DNA of 64,000 bases from Lentzea tibetensis (lineage in GTDB: Bacteria; Actinomycetota; Actinomycetes; Mycobacteriales; Pseudonocardiaceae). The first letter of the stretch is position 1. Every line of letters begins with the position of its first letter. The position numbers and the translations under genes were made by a program. Where the stretch lies: positions 203,155-267,154 of the forward strand of contig NZ_VOBR01000011.1 of NCBI RefSeq assembly GCF_007845675.1. Reading direction: 5' to 3'. Shown piece after piece: positions 39,590 through 48,278 of the stretch. The notes beneath the pieces are model-generated. The model did no database searches and had not been told where the DNA came from. It was given only the letters and a program-made list of their open reading frames with translations.

Positions 39590-40728
39590 GCGGGCTCCTC
39601 GTTGCCGCGCACGCGGCTCAGGTGGTCGTGGGCGCGGCGGATCTCGGTGTCCAGCGCGGACACCGTGCTGGACATGCTGTCCGCGGCGCGGGCTCGGAAG
39701 GTGTCGATCGCGTCGATCGCGGCGTAGATCTGGTCGAACGACGTGCGCACCGCGTCGACACCCACCGCGGGTGTCGCCGAGATCCGCTGGATGTCGTTGC
39801 CCTGCAACGACATCAGCGTCGCGTTGGACTTGAGCAGGTCGTCGGTCAGCCCGCGCACGGCGTCGACCTGGTCGATCACCTCGCGCTGGCCGGCGAGCGC
39901 GGCGGCGACCGCGATGCCGATCCGCAACGCGCTGACCGTGGTGCTCACCGCGCGCTCGACGCCCTTGACCAGCTCGTCGTTGTTGCGCCGCACCACGTCC
40001 AGCGCCAGGTACCCCTGCGCGCACACGGCGAGCTGGGTCAGCAGGTCGGCGTGCCGCTGCCGGATCGGGAAGAGCACGTCGGCCCGCAACGCGGTGGCGC
40101 GCTGCGGATCGGACAGGTCGAAGATCTGCGCCTGCCGGCCGACCGCCTCGTCCATCGCCGCGGCGAGCTGGGCGTCGGACGACAACCGGGTCATGACGTC
40201 CCAGAGCCGCTGCCGCTCGCCCTTGATCGCCGCGTTGTCCCTGCGCAGCTCGTCCTGGCTGGCGCGCAGCCGCAGCACGATCCGGTTGAGCGGCTCGTCG
40301 GCGGCACGCATCCTGGCCAGCAGGCCGCGGGCGGCGTTGCCCGCCGGGATCAGGCCGAGGATCTTGCGGCCGGTCAGCTTGCTCAGGTCCTTCGGGTCGA
40401 GCTCGCGCACCGAGCGGCGCAGGTCGTTCAGGCCCGCGGAGACCTGCTGGCCCGCACCGGGTGTCGCGACCGCGGCCAGCGTGCGGTCCAGCAGCCTGCC
40501 GGCCACCTGGGCGGCGACCCGCATGTCCGCCTCGCCGAGCACCAGCGCCTCGTCGACGATGCGGCCGAACTCCGGTGACCGGTTGTCCACGGTGGACAGC
40601 AGCTCGGCGAACGCGGTGGCGCGCTCGGCGAGCGACGAGCGCGCGGCGTCGTCGATCGGGATGAGCCCGGCGGCGCGGTCGGCGGGCACCGGTTCCACCG
40701 GCTCCGGTGGGGTGAGAACGAAGTCCAT
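39586..40728 (-). CDS. telA: TelA-family (toxic anion resistance) protein
   Basis: 380 residues, soluble, nearly all helical, of the usual TelA length. Recognisable segments include DPKDLSKLTGRKILGLIPAGNAARGLLARM, LRRDNAAIKGERQRLWDVM, DVLFPIRQRHADLLTQLAVCAQGYLALDVVRRNNDELVKGVERA and ISATPAVGVDAVRTSFDQIYAAI. TelA proteins are tied to tellurite and membrane-stress responses and to Ter-type systems; the molecular activity is unknown. The ATG is one base after the stop of the solute-binding-like gene, and its stop overlaps the vWA lipoprotein start, so three proteins are translated together. Confidence 0.92.
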   Translation of the reverse strand: MDFVLTPPEPVEPVPADRAAGLIPIDDAARSSLAERATAFAELLSTVDNRSPEFGRIVDEALVLGEADMRVAAQVAGRLLDRTLAAVATPGAGQQVSAGLNDLRRSVRELDPKDLSKLTGRKILGLIPAGNAARGLLARMRAADEPLNRIVLRLRASQDELRRDNAAIKGERQRLWDVMTRLSSDAQLAAAMDEAVGRQAQIFDLSDPQRATALRADVLFPIRQRHADLLTQLAVCAQGYLALDVVRRNNDELVKGVERAVSTTVSALRIGIAVAAALAGQREVIDQVDAVRGLTDDLLKSNATLMSLQGNDIQRISATPAVGVDAVRTSFDQIYAAIDAIDTFRARAADSMSSTVSALDTEIRRAHDHLSRVRGNEEPA

Positions 40729-40729
40729 T

Positions 40730-41815
40730 TCAGTACTGCTTCGCGATCGCTTCGAGCATCCGTTCCAGGGTTTCGTGCGCGGGTGGTTCGACGACGTCCA
40801 CGATCGTCTGCGGCACCGCCACCTGCTTGTCCCGCACGATCTCGTTGAAGTGCTTGGGATCCGAGGTGCGGAAGCCGAACGTCGCCGCCAGCCTGCCGAG
40901 CTCCGGATCGGTGGAGAGCAGCTGCCCGACCTTGTCGCCGGTCTCCTTCAGCGGCACGAGGGTGTGCTTGGACAACACGGTCGGCGCCGGGTAGAGCAGC
41001 TTCATGTCCGGCCGGATCGTGGCGTCCGCCCGCACCACCCGGTCGACGAACTGGGCTTCGTAGACCAGCACGAGCGGCGACTTGCCCATGCCCGCGGACA
41101 GGTAGTCCTCGAACGGTCCTTCGCTGCTGCTCTGCGTGAAACCCTGGTCCAGGAACAGCTTGCTGACCGCGGGCAGCACCTTCGCCTCCGCGTCGGGCGT
41201 GGTCACCACGCCGCCGTTGGCGACGAACGACGTGATCGCGAGGTACATCGCGGCCGAGTTCGAGTCGCGCGGATCGGTCGTCGTCACGAGCAGGTTCTTC
41301 CGCGCCGGGTAGGCGGTGTTGCCCGGCAGCTGGTCCCAGCGCGTGCCCGCCGCCGCCAGCTCCAGGTACTTCTGCACGTCGAAGACCTGGTAGCCGGAAC
41401 CCTGCCGCACCACGCCCGCCTTCGTCAGCAGCTCGACGATCGGGTCGAACGTGGCGATCACCATCGGCGACGAGAACGGCGCGTAGGTGCGCGCGGCCTT
41501 GCGGTCGCGCTGGATGCGTTCCGCGGCGGGAGCGCTGGAGGGGAAGGCGAAGTCGTACCGGTCGAGCTCGACGGCAGTCGCGATCTGCCGCGAACCCGCG
41601 GGATCCACCTCGACCTTCAACCCGTTGCGGGCGAACACGTCCTTCACCCGCTGGTCGGCGAAGAAGGCCAGCTTCTCCGATCCGATCACACCGCGCACGG
41701 TGGTCAGCCGAGCAGGCTCGTCCCCGGTGCCGCGGCCCAGCACGATGGCGGTCACGACGCCCGCCAGTAGCAGGACCGCCAGTGCGATGCCGAACGTTCT
41801 CTTCACTTGTGCCAC
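40730..41815 (-). CDS. Membrane-anchored solute-binding-like protein, first gene of the TelA operon
   Basis: 361 residues. An N-terminal hydrophobic helix (8-26) without a lipobox anchors or exports it. The rest resembles a type 2 periplasmic binding fold: VRGVIGSEKLAFFADQRVKDVFARNG, FDPIVELLTKAGVV, NLLVTTTDPRDSNSAAMYLAI, and SPLVLVYEAQFVDRV. The phrase TDPRDSNSAA parallels TDPSASNSGF in the lipoprotein encoded two genes downstream, so the two binding regions are probably paralogous. No transporter genes accompany it. Confidence 0.82.
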   Translation of the reverse strand: MAQVKRTFGIALAVLLLAGVVTAIVLGRGTGDEPARLTTVRGVIGSEKLAFFADQRVKDVFARNGLKVEVDPAGSRQIATAVELDRYDFAFPSSAPAAERIQRDRKAARTYAPFSSPMVIATFDPIVELLTKAGVVRQGSGYQVFDVQKYLELAAAGTRWDQLPGNTAYPARKNLLVTTTDPRDSNSAAMYLAITSFVANGGVVTTPDAEAKVLPAVSKLFLDQGFTQSSSEGPFEDYLSAGMGKSPLVLVYEAQFVDRVVRADATIRPDMKLLYPAPTVLSKHTLVPLKETGDKVGQLLSTDPELGRLAATFGFRTSDPKHFNEIVRDKQVAVPQTIVDVVEPPAHETLERMLEAIAKQY

Positions 41816-41911
41816 CTCGGGGACCTGTGGTCGGGAGCAGATCCTCCGACACTGAGATGCGCGCGCGTGGCGAGTCGTGGCAATCGTGAGGTGAACTCTC
41901 GGTGAACGGGC

Positions 41912-42994
41912 CTAGTAGCGGACGGCGCTCTGCAACAGCGGCGGGTAGACGCCGGATGCCTCGCCGTCGACGGTGGTTCCGGCGAACTGCAGCATCGCCC
42001 GCAACGCGCCGTGCAACGGTGCCGGGTAGTTCAGCGTCGGCGCCGACACCTCGTCCAGCACCCGCAGGTGCTCCGCGGTGAGGGTGACGTCGAGTGCGGC
42101 GAGGTTGCTGTCGAGGTGCTCGACGCGCCGGGCGCCCAGGATCGGCACGACGGTGCCTTCGCGGGCGCGCAGCCAGGCCAGCGACACGGCCGCGGACGTC
42201 GTGCCGAGCTCGTCGGCGACGGCCGCGACGGTGTCGATGACCGTGAACTCGTCGTCGCTGGGACCGCCGACGAAGGCGGCGCGGGCGGAGTCGGTGACCT
42301 TCCCGTCGCGCCGGTACTTGCCGGACAGGAAGCCGTTCTTCAGCGGGCTCCACGGGACCAGCGCCATGCCCTGGTCCTGTGCCAGCGGCGCGAGCTCGCC
42401 CTCGACCGTGCGCGCCAGCAGCGAGTACTCGACCTGCAACGCGATCAGCGGGGTCCAGCCCTTCAGCAGCGCCGTGGTCTGCGCCTGCGCGGTGACCCAC
42501 GCCGGCGTGTTGGAGAACCCGACGTAGCGGATCTTCCCGGCGCGGACCAGGTCGTCCAGTGTGCGCAGGGTTTCCTCGATCGGGGTGTGCCGGTCCCAGT
42601 TGTGCAGCCAGTACAGGTCGATGTGGTCGGTGCGCATGCGGCGCAGGGACTCGTCGAGCTGGGCGATGATCGACGACCGGCCCGCGCCGCCACCGTTGGG
42701 GTCACCGGGGAACAGGTTGGTGAAGAACTTCGACGCGAGCACCACGCGGTCGCGGCGTCCGGGGTGCGCGGCGAACCAGTCGCCGAGGATCTTCTCCGAG
42801 TGGCCGTTGGCGTAGAAGTTCGCGGTGTCGACGAAGTTCCCGCCGCGGTCCAGGTAGGTGGCGAGGATCTTCTCCGACTCCTCGACGCTGCAGCCGGCGC
42901 TACCAGGATCCTCTCCGAAGGTCATCGCGCCGAGCGCGAACGGGCTGACCCGCAGGCCGGATCGTCCGAGGGTGACGTAGTGGTCGAGTGACAT
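41912..42994 (-). CDS. Aldo/keto reductase
   Basis: 360 residues from the ATG at 42994. The family tetrad is visible: DTANFYANG with the catalytic Asp and Tyr, Lys in VLASKFF, and His in YWLHNWD. GKIRYVGFSN and the cofactor-binding ILGARRVEHLDSN follow. It is an NADPH-dependent carbonyl reductase of the AKR11/12-like bacterial group with unknown substrate. It is divergent from an AraC-type regulator that probably controls it. Confidence 0.93.
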   Translation of the reverse strand: MSLDHYVTLGRSGLRVSPFALGAMTFGEDPGSAGCSVEESEKILATYLDRGGNFVDTANFYANGHSEKILGDWFAAHPGRRDRVVLASKFFTNLFPGDPNGGGAGRSSIIAQLDESLRRMRTDHIDLYWLHNWDRHTPIEETLRTLDDLVRAGKIRYVGFSNTPAWVTAQAQTTALLKGWTPLIALQVEYSLLARTVEGELAPLAQDQGMALVPWSPLKNGFLSGKYRRDGKVTDSARAAFVGGPSDDEFTVIDTVAAVADELGTTSAAVSLAWLRAREGTVVPILGARRVEHLDSNLAALDVTLTAEHLRVLDEVSAPTLNYPAPLHGALRAMLQFAGTTVDGEASGVYPPLLQSAVRY

Positions 42995-43147
42995 GTCGTG
43001 GCTCCAAAGTGCTTGTCGGATCGGTAGTTCCATCGAAGCGGGAGCCGGGTGAGCTCGGTAGACCGATCCACGCGACCTCTTGCCCAATCCTCTCGACTTC
43101 GCCCTGATCGGGCTTGCGTAGGCGTACCGCGGATGCTTCCGTGAGGT

Positions 43148-44050
43148 GTGCTCCTGGACGAGATCCGCCGCCTCATCACGACCCACGCCCGACCGGACCT
43201 CGGGACGTCGATCAGTGGGCTGCTGCTGTCCAGGGTCGAGACGGTGGAACCGGACTACTCGCTGACCGAGCCGCTGTTCGTCGTCATGGCACAGGGCGGC
43301 AAGCGGCTGCTGCTCGGCGACGAGGTCTTCACATACCGGGCGGGGGACTACCTCGTGGTCACCGCCGACCTGCCCGTCACCGGTCACTTCATCGGCGCGA
43401 GCCCGCGAACTCCAGCACTGGGCACGGGTCTGGTGCTGCGCCCGGCGGCCATCGCCTCGCTGCTGCTGGAGTCCTCCGCCGGACCGCGGTCCCGCGGCAC
43501 GACCAGCCCACCCGCCCTGAGCACCGGCAAGGCGGGCGCCGACCTGCTCGACGCGGTGGCCCGGATGCTGCGGCTGCTCGAGCACCCCGCGGACGCCGCA
43601 GTGCTGGCCCCGCTGATCGAGCGGGAGATCCTCTGGCGGCTGCTCACCGGACCGCACGGCGGCATGATCCGCCAGATCGGCCTTGCCGACAGCGGTCTCG
43701 CCCACGTCAGCCGCGCGATCAGGTGGATCCGCGACAACTACGCCGAACCGATGCGCATCGAGGACCTCGCCCGGTTGGCCGGGATGAGCCCGTCCGCGTT
43801 CCACCGGCACTTCCGGGCCGTCACGGCCATGAGCCCCTTGCAGTTCCAGAAACGAATCCGCCTGCAGGAGGCCCGCTCGTTCCTGATCGCCACCGCGGAC
43901 GACGTCGCGGGCGTCGGCCATCTCGTCGGCTACGACAGCCCTTCGCAGTTCAACCGCGAGTACCGCAGGCTCTTCGGCGCCCCGCCGGGGCAGGACGCAC
44001 TGCGCCTGCGCACGGACACCGCCCCGCAGGAGGCCCGGCACCTGCCCTGA
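43148..44050 (+). CDS. AraC-family transcriptional regulator with AraC_N domain
   Basis: 300 residues from a GTG at 43148. The N-terminal 150 residues are the cupin-like AraC_N domain (LFVVMAQGGKRLLLGDEVFTYRAGDYLVV, LPVTGHF). The C-terminal 100 residues hold two HTH motifs (MRIEDLARLAGMSPSAFHRHFRAVTAMSPLQFQK and VGHLVGYDSPSQFNREYRRLFG). AraC_N regulators of this type very often sit divergent from an aldo/keto reductase, as here, and probably activate it in response to a toxic carbonyl or similar small molecule. Confidence 0.92.
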   Translation: MLLDEIRRLITTHARPDLGTSISGLLLSRVETVEPDYSLTEPLFVVMAQGGKRLLLGDEVFTYRAGDYLVVTADLPVTGHFIGASPRTPALGTGLVLRPAAIASLLLESSAGPRSRGTTSPPALSTGKAGADLLDAVARMLRLLEHPADAAVLAPLIEREILWRLLTGPHGGMIRQIGLADSGLAHVSRAIRWIRDNYAEPMRIEDLARLAGMSPSAFHRHFRAVTAMSPLQFQKRIRLQEARSFLIATADDVAGVGHLVGYDSPSQFNREYRRLFGAPPGQDALRLRTDTAPQEARHLP

Positions 44051-44071
44051 ACCGGAGCGGGGTCAGCACGA

Positions 44072-45661
44072 CTAGTCGCGCTCCTGGCTCTCGGCCCAGA
44101 TCAGGTGCCGCACCAGCGGTGTGGTGCCGTCGATGACGAGCGACCGCGCGGCGTCCTGGACCTGCTGGTCGTTCACCGTGCCGCGTTCCTGGTGCTGCCG
44201 CAGGTGTTCGTGCCAGGTCGCGACGGTGAACGTCTCCAGGAACAGGTCGGGGTCGGCGGAGTCGCGGAACAGTCCCCACTGCGTCGCGCCCGTGCGGCGC
44301 CGCGACCGGCCGACCCGGCGCATGGCCTCGATGAACGGCTCGCTGTTGGCGCGGTCCACCCGCCACTCGACGGTGATGAGCACCGGCCCGGTGGCCGCGT
44401 CGCCGTCGATCTCGGGCGGCTCCTCCCAGTACGTCGCGGGACTCACGTCCAGCCGCCGGTCGGAGAGCGCCAGACCGCGGGCCGCATAGGCGAGCACGAG
44501 CACCATGCCCGCCGCGGGAACCAGCATCGCGGCCCGCAGGCCCCACACGTCCGCGATGGTGCCCCACACGATCGCGCCGAGCGCCTGCCCGCCCATCAGC
44601 ACCAGTTGGTAGTACGCCAACGCACGGGCGCGGGTCCACGCGGGCAGCAGCACCTGCGCGGTCGCGTTCAGCGTCGACAGCACCGCGATCCACGCCGCGC
44701 CGGCGAGCAGCATCGCCAGCACGGCCAGCGGGAACGCGGTGGTGACACCCGCAAGAGCCGTCGCACCGCCGTAGACGCAGGTCGCGATCGTGACCAGCAG
44801 GTTCTTCCCGGTCCGCCGCAGCAGGGCGGGCACCACGAACGCACCGCAGATCGCCCCGGCACCGACACACCCGAGCAGCACGCCGTACCCGGTCGCGCCC
44901 AGACCCAGCGGGCCGCGCGCGATCGCGGGCAGCAGCGCCCACAGCCCGCTGCCGAACACGATGAAGAGCATGCAGCGCACCAGCACCCGGAAGAACAGCG
45001 GCGAGCTGCGCACGTACCGGGCACCCGAGCGCACCGCGGTGAGCACGTGCTCGGTGCCCAGCGGGCGGTGCTCCGCCGGCCGCTTCCAGCGCCACAGCAC
45101 CACCATCACCCCGAGGAACGACGCGGTGTTGAACGCGAACGTCGCCTCCGGCCCGGCCAGCGAGATCAGCAGGCCACCGAGCGCGGGCCCGATCGCCCTG
45201 CCGACGTTCATGTTCACGCCGTTGAGCAGCGCGGCCTGCGGAATCTCCTCGCGCGACACCAGTTCCGGCTGGATCGCCTGGAACGACGGCATCGACAACG
45301 CCTGTCCGACACCCATCAACGCGATCAACGCGAGCAGCGACACCGGGGCCGCGGCGCCGCTCGCGGTCAGCAGCACCAGTCCCGCCGCACCGGCCAGCAT
45401 CAGCGCCTGACCGGACATCAGCACGCGCCGCCGGTCGAGTATGTCGCCCAGCGCACCGGACGGGACGACCAGCAGGAACACCGGCAGCGTCGTCGCGGTC
45501 TGCACCAGCGCGACCTGCAGCGCCGACCCGCCCAGGTCACCCATCAGCCACTGGGCGCCGACCGTCTGCGCCCAGGTGCCGATGTTGGACGCGAACTGGG
45601 CCAGCCACAACGCGCGGTACGCCGGACGCCGCAGCGGCGCCCACGCCGACGGAACAGTCAT
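44072..45661 (-). CDS. MFS_3 exporter with C-terminal monooxygenase-like domain
   Basis: 529 residues from the ATG at 45661. Twelve transmembrane helices (residues about 15-410) carry EntS/MFS_3 features: ALWLAQFASNIGTWAQTVGAQWLM and GALGDILDRRRVLM. A cytoplasmic tail of about 110 residues (VLITVEWRVDRANSEPFIEAMRRVG, WGLFRDSADPDLFLETFTVATWHEHLRQHQ) looks like a ferredoxin-like antibiotic-biosynthesis-monooxygenase fold. That tail is a recurrent feature of MFS_3 proteins. The substrate is unknown; exporters of this family move siderophores and antibiotics. Confidence 0.9.
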   Translation of the reverse strand: MTVPSAWAPLRRPAYRALWLAQFASNIGTWAQTVGAQWLMGDLGGSALQVALVQTATTLPVFLLVVPSGALGDILDRRRVLMSGQALMLAGAAGLVLLTASGAAAPVSLLALIALMGVGQALSMPSFQAIQPELVSREEIPQAALLNGVNMNVGRAIGPALGGLLISLAGPEATFAFNTASFLGVMVVLWRWKRPAEHRPLGTEHVLTAVRSGARYVRSSPLFFRVLVRCMLFIVFGSGLWALLPAIARGPLGLGATGYGVLLGCVGAGAICGAFVVPALLRRTGKNLLVTIATCVYGGATALAGVTTAFPLAVLAMLLAGAAWIAVLSTLNATAQVLLPAWTRARALAYYQLVLMGGQALGAIVWGTIADVWGLRAAMLVPAAGMVLVLAYAARGLALSDRRLDVSPATYWEEPPEIDGDAATGPVLITVEWRVDRANSEPFIEAMRRVGRSRRRTGATQWGLFRDSADPDLFLETFTVATWHEHLRQHQERGTVNDQQVQDAARSLVIDGTTPLVRHLIWAESQERD

Positions 45662-45825
45662 GCCTGAGGAGTCTGCCGGGGCCGTCCACTGCGGACGCTC
45701 GTGATGTGACGCTCGTCCGAGTGGTACTGGTCCGATCGGCCCATCGCTTACAGTGATCCGGAGTCTGGGGGGACTGTTCCGGCAACCAGGCGACCACCGT
45801 GCACGCCGAACAGTGAAGGCCCGCC

Positions 45826-46423
45826 ATGACCACGCCCCCACCGCCCGTCGACGAACCCAGGTCGTCCGGTTTGCCGAAGGCGCCGCCGATCGATCCGGCG
45901 CTGGTCGCCAGGCAGCCCCGCAACCCGTTGCTCGTCAAGCTCGTCGTGGTCTGCGCCGTCTTCGCGGCCATCATCGTGTGGGTCGTGATCAGGGAGTCGC
46001 AGGGCGGGTTCACCGACGCGGGCCACGCCGTCGCCGGTGACTGCGCGGTGGTGAGCGGCGCCACCATCGACACGAAGTACGAGAAGGTGGACTGCGGTTC
46101 GGGCAAGGAGAACTACGTCGTCGGCCGGGAGCTGCGCAAGACCACCGACTCGTGCGGCGACGAGTACTCCGAGTACACCAAGGGCAGCACGAAGCTCTGC
46201 CTGATCCCCGTGCTCGTCGACGGTGAGTGCTACGGCAGCCTCTTCGGCACCTTCCTGAGCGCCGAGGTCCCGAAGGCCGACTGCAAGATGCTCGGCGCGT
46301 TCCGGGGCGAAGGTCGTCAAGGACACCGCGGACAAGTCGGTGTGCGGGCCGGACGTCGAGCTCGCGCTGGCCTACCCCGAGGTCAGGACGACGATCTGCC
46401 TCGCCAAGGCGACGGCGGGCTGA
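45826..46423 (+). CDS. Membrane-anchored Cys-rich extracytoplasmic protein, frameshifted
   Basis: The protein starts with a Pro-rich cytoplasmic segment, has one helix at about residues 36-56, then an outer domain with spaced cysteines (GDCAVVSG, VDCGSGKENYVVG, DSCGDEYSEYTKG, LCLIPV, GECYGSLFG, ADCKM). It resembles the LppU/SCO3897-type proteins of actinomycetes. The frame breaks in the GGGG run at 46304-46307. Reading on unshifted gives an Arg/Gly-rich tail ending at 46443. Removing one G gives AKVVKDTADKSVCGPDVELA, then a matching C-terminus with ICLAKATAG and a stop at 46423, which also clears the overlap with the next gene. A one-base insertion, real or technical, is therefore likely. Confidence 0.75.
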
Positions 46424-46432
46424 GCTCGGCCC

Positions 46433-47077
46433 TCACGCCTTGAGGTAGGCGAGCACCGCGAGCACCCGCCGGTGGCCCGCGTCGGTCGTGGGCAGTCCGA
46501 GCTTGCTGAAGATGTTGCCGATGTGCTTGTGGACGGCGCCGTCGCTGACGACCAGCATGCTGCCGATCGTGGCGTTGGAGTGGCCCTCCGCCATCAGGCC
46601 CAGCACCTCCCGCTCGCGCGGGGTCAGGCCGCGCAGCGGGTCGTCGGCGCGCCGTCGCACGAGCAGCTGCGCGACCACCTCGGGGTCCATCGCGGTGCCG
46701 CCCGCGGTCACCCGGTGCAGCGCGTCGAGGAAGTCGGCGACCTTGCCGACCCGTTCCTTGAGCAGGTATCCGACACCACCGGCGCCGTCGGCCAGCAGCT
46801 CGGTCGCGTAGCTCTCCTCGACGTGCGCCGACAGCACGAGCACCGCGAGGCCGGGCCACCGCCTGCGCGCCTCGACGGCGGCGCGCAGGCCCTCGTCGCG
46901 GAACGTCGGCGGCATCCGGATGTCCACCACCGCGACGTCCGGGCGGTCGGACTCGATGGCGCCGAGCAGGTCATCGGGGTTGTCGACGGCTGAGGTGACC
47001 TCCATGCCTTCCGCACGCAGCAGGTGTGTGAGGCCCTCCCGCAGCAGGGCGTCGTCCTCGGCGATCACGATGCGCAC
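46433..47077 (-). CDS. NarL/LuxR-type response regulator
   Basis: 214 residues. Receiver: IAEDDALLREGLTHLL, phosphoacceptor in VVDIRMPPTFRDEG, conserved Lys in LLKERV. HTH: LTPREREVLGLMAEGHSNATIGSMLVVSDGAVHKHIGNIF. It is the last gene of the five-gene operon 46433-52432 and starts three bases after the kinase stop. It presumably regulates the ABC exporter and protease genes upstream in its own operon. Confidence 0.93.
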   Translation of the reverse strand: MRIVIAEDDALLREGLTHLLRAEGMEVTSAVDNPDDLLGAIESDRPDVAVVDIRMPPTFRDEGLRAAVEARRRWPGLAVLVLSAHVEESYATELLADGAGGVGYLLKERVGKVADFLDALHRVTAGGTAMDPEVVAQLLVRRRADDPLRGLTPREREVLGLMAEGHSNATIGSMLVVSDGAVHKHIGNIFSKLGLPTTDAGHRRVLAVLAYLKA

Positions 47078-47080
47078 GGT

Positions 47081-48247
47081 TCATGGTCCCGCAGGGATGT
47101 CGACCCGCATGACGGTGGGTCCGCCGGGAGGGCTGTCGATGCTGGTGGTGCCGTCGAACGCGGCGACCCGGTGGTGGATGCCGAGCAACCCGGTGCCGTG
47201 CGCCTCGTCGGCGCCGCCGCGGCCGTTGTCGGTCACCTCGACGACGATCGCCCCGTCCTCGTCGCGCAGGCTCACGGTGATCTGGTCGGCCCCGCTGTGC
47301 TTCACGGCGTTGGTCAGCGCCTCGGCCACGACGAAGTACGCCGCGGCCTCCACCGCCGCCGGTGCGCGGGGCAGCGGCCTTTCGTCGAGCGTGCAGGGGA
47401 TCGGGCAGTGCGCCACCAGCGACGCCACCGCGCCGGACAGGCCCCGGTCGGCGAGCACCGGCGGGTAGATGTCGCGCACCACCCGGCGCAGTTCGGCGAG
47501 CGCGTCGGTGGCGGCGTCCTGCGCGCCCCGCACCATGGGCAGCGCCGCGCTCGGGTCGCGGCTCAACACGCGTTCCACCATGCCCAGCTGCATCACGACC
47601 GCCACCAGCCGGTTCTGCGTGCCGTCGTGGAGGCTGCGCTCGATGCGCCGCAGTTCGGTGCCGTGCGCCTCGAGCGCGGCCGCGCGCGTCGCGGTGACCT
47701 CGGCGAGGCGGGCCACGAGCGTCTTCTTGCGCGGCCCGAGCCGGTCGGCGCTGAGGTTGGCGTACCACCGGGCGAGTGGCGGTACGGCGAGCACGCCCAG
47801 CAGGCCGTAGCCGGCGGCGGTGACGACCGCGAGCGCCGCTCCACCCCACGACTCCACCGGGATGTTCAGCGTCGAGGTCGAGCCGGGGAACAGCGGCCAG
47901 ACCGCGGCCACCACCACGTTCTGCAGCACGCCGGCGACCGACCCGATCGGCACCGATCCCGCCAGCCCGCCGACGGTCGTCTGCAGCACGAGCCAGCGCA
48001 GGTCGCGCCAGGTCGGGTCCTCGGTGGCCGGTGGCGGCGGGATCGGGGTGGCGAGGAAGCGGCCGACGCGGTCGCGTTCGCCCGCCGCGAGCCCGCGGCC
48101 GAACCGCAGGACGCGGGGGAGCAGCGGCAGCGTGACGACGAACGCCACGCACAGGAGCAGCCCGATCGACACGGCCAGCGCCTGGAGTCCCACGACCGCG
48201 GTCCAGGCGAGGAACCGCCACGCACTGAGCCGCGGTCGGTCGGTCAC
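47081..48247 (-). CDS. Sensor histidine kinase, HisKA_3 type
   Basis: 388 residues from the GTG at 48247, selected because GAGGAG precedes it by five bases; the open frame reaches 48277. Four transmembrane helices lie in the first 190 residues, with a putative sensor loop between helices 2 and 3. The kinase core has ELRRIERSLHDGTQNRLVAV, AEALTNAVKHSGA and DNGRGGADEAHGTGL. It pairs with the adjacent NarL-type regulator and lies 31 bp downstream of the FtsX-like permease gene. Confidence 0.92.
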   Translation of the reverse strand: MTDRPRLSAWRFLAWTAVVGLQALAVSIGLLLCVAFVVTLPLLPRVLRFGRGLAAGERDRVGRFLATPIPPPPATEDPTWRDLRWLVLQTTVGGLAGSVPIGSVAGVLQNVVVAAVWPLFPGSTSTLNIPVESWGGAALAVVTAAGYGLLGVLAVPPLARWYANLSADRLGPRKKTLVARLAEVTATRAAALEAHGTELRRIERSLHDGTQNRLVAVVMQLGMVERVLSRDPSAALPMVRGAQDAATDALAELRRVVRDIYPPVLADRGLSGAVASLVAHCPIPCTLDERPLPRAPAAVEAAAYFVVAEALTNAVKHSGADQITVSLRDEDGAIVVEVTDNGRGGADEAHGTGLLGIHHRVAAFDGTTSIDSPPGGPTVMRVDIPAGP

Positions 48248-48278
48248 GGTGGCTCCTCGGGTGGCAGGCGGTCTCACG

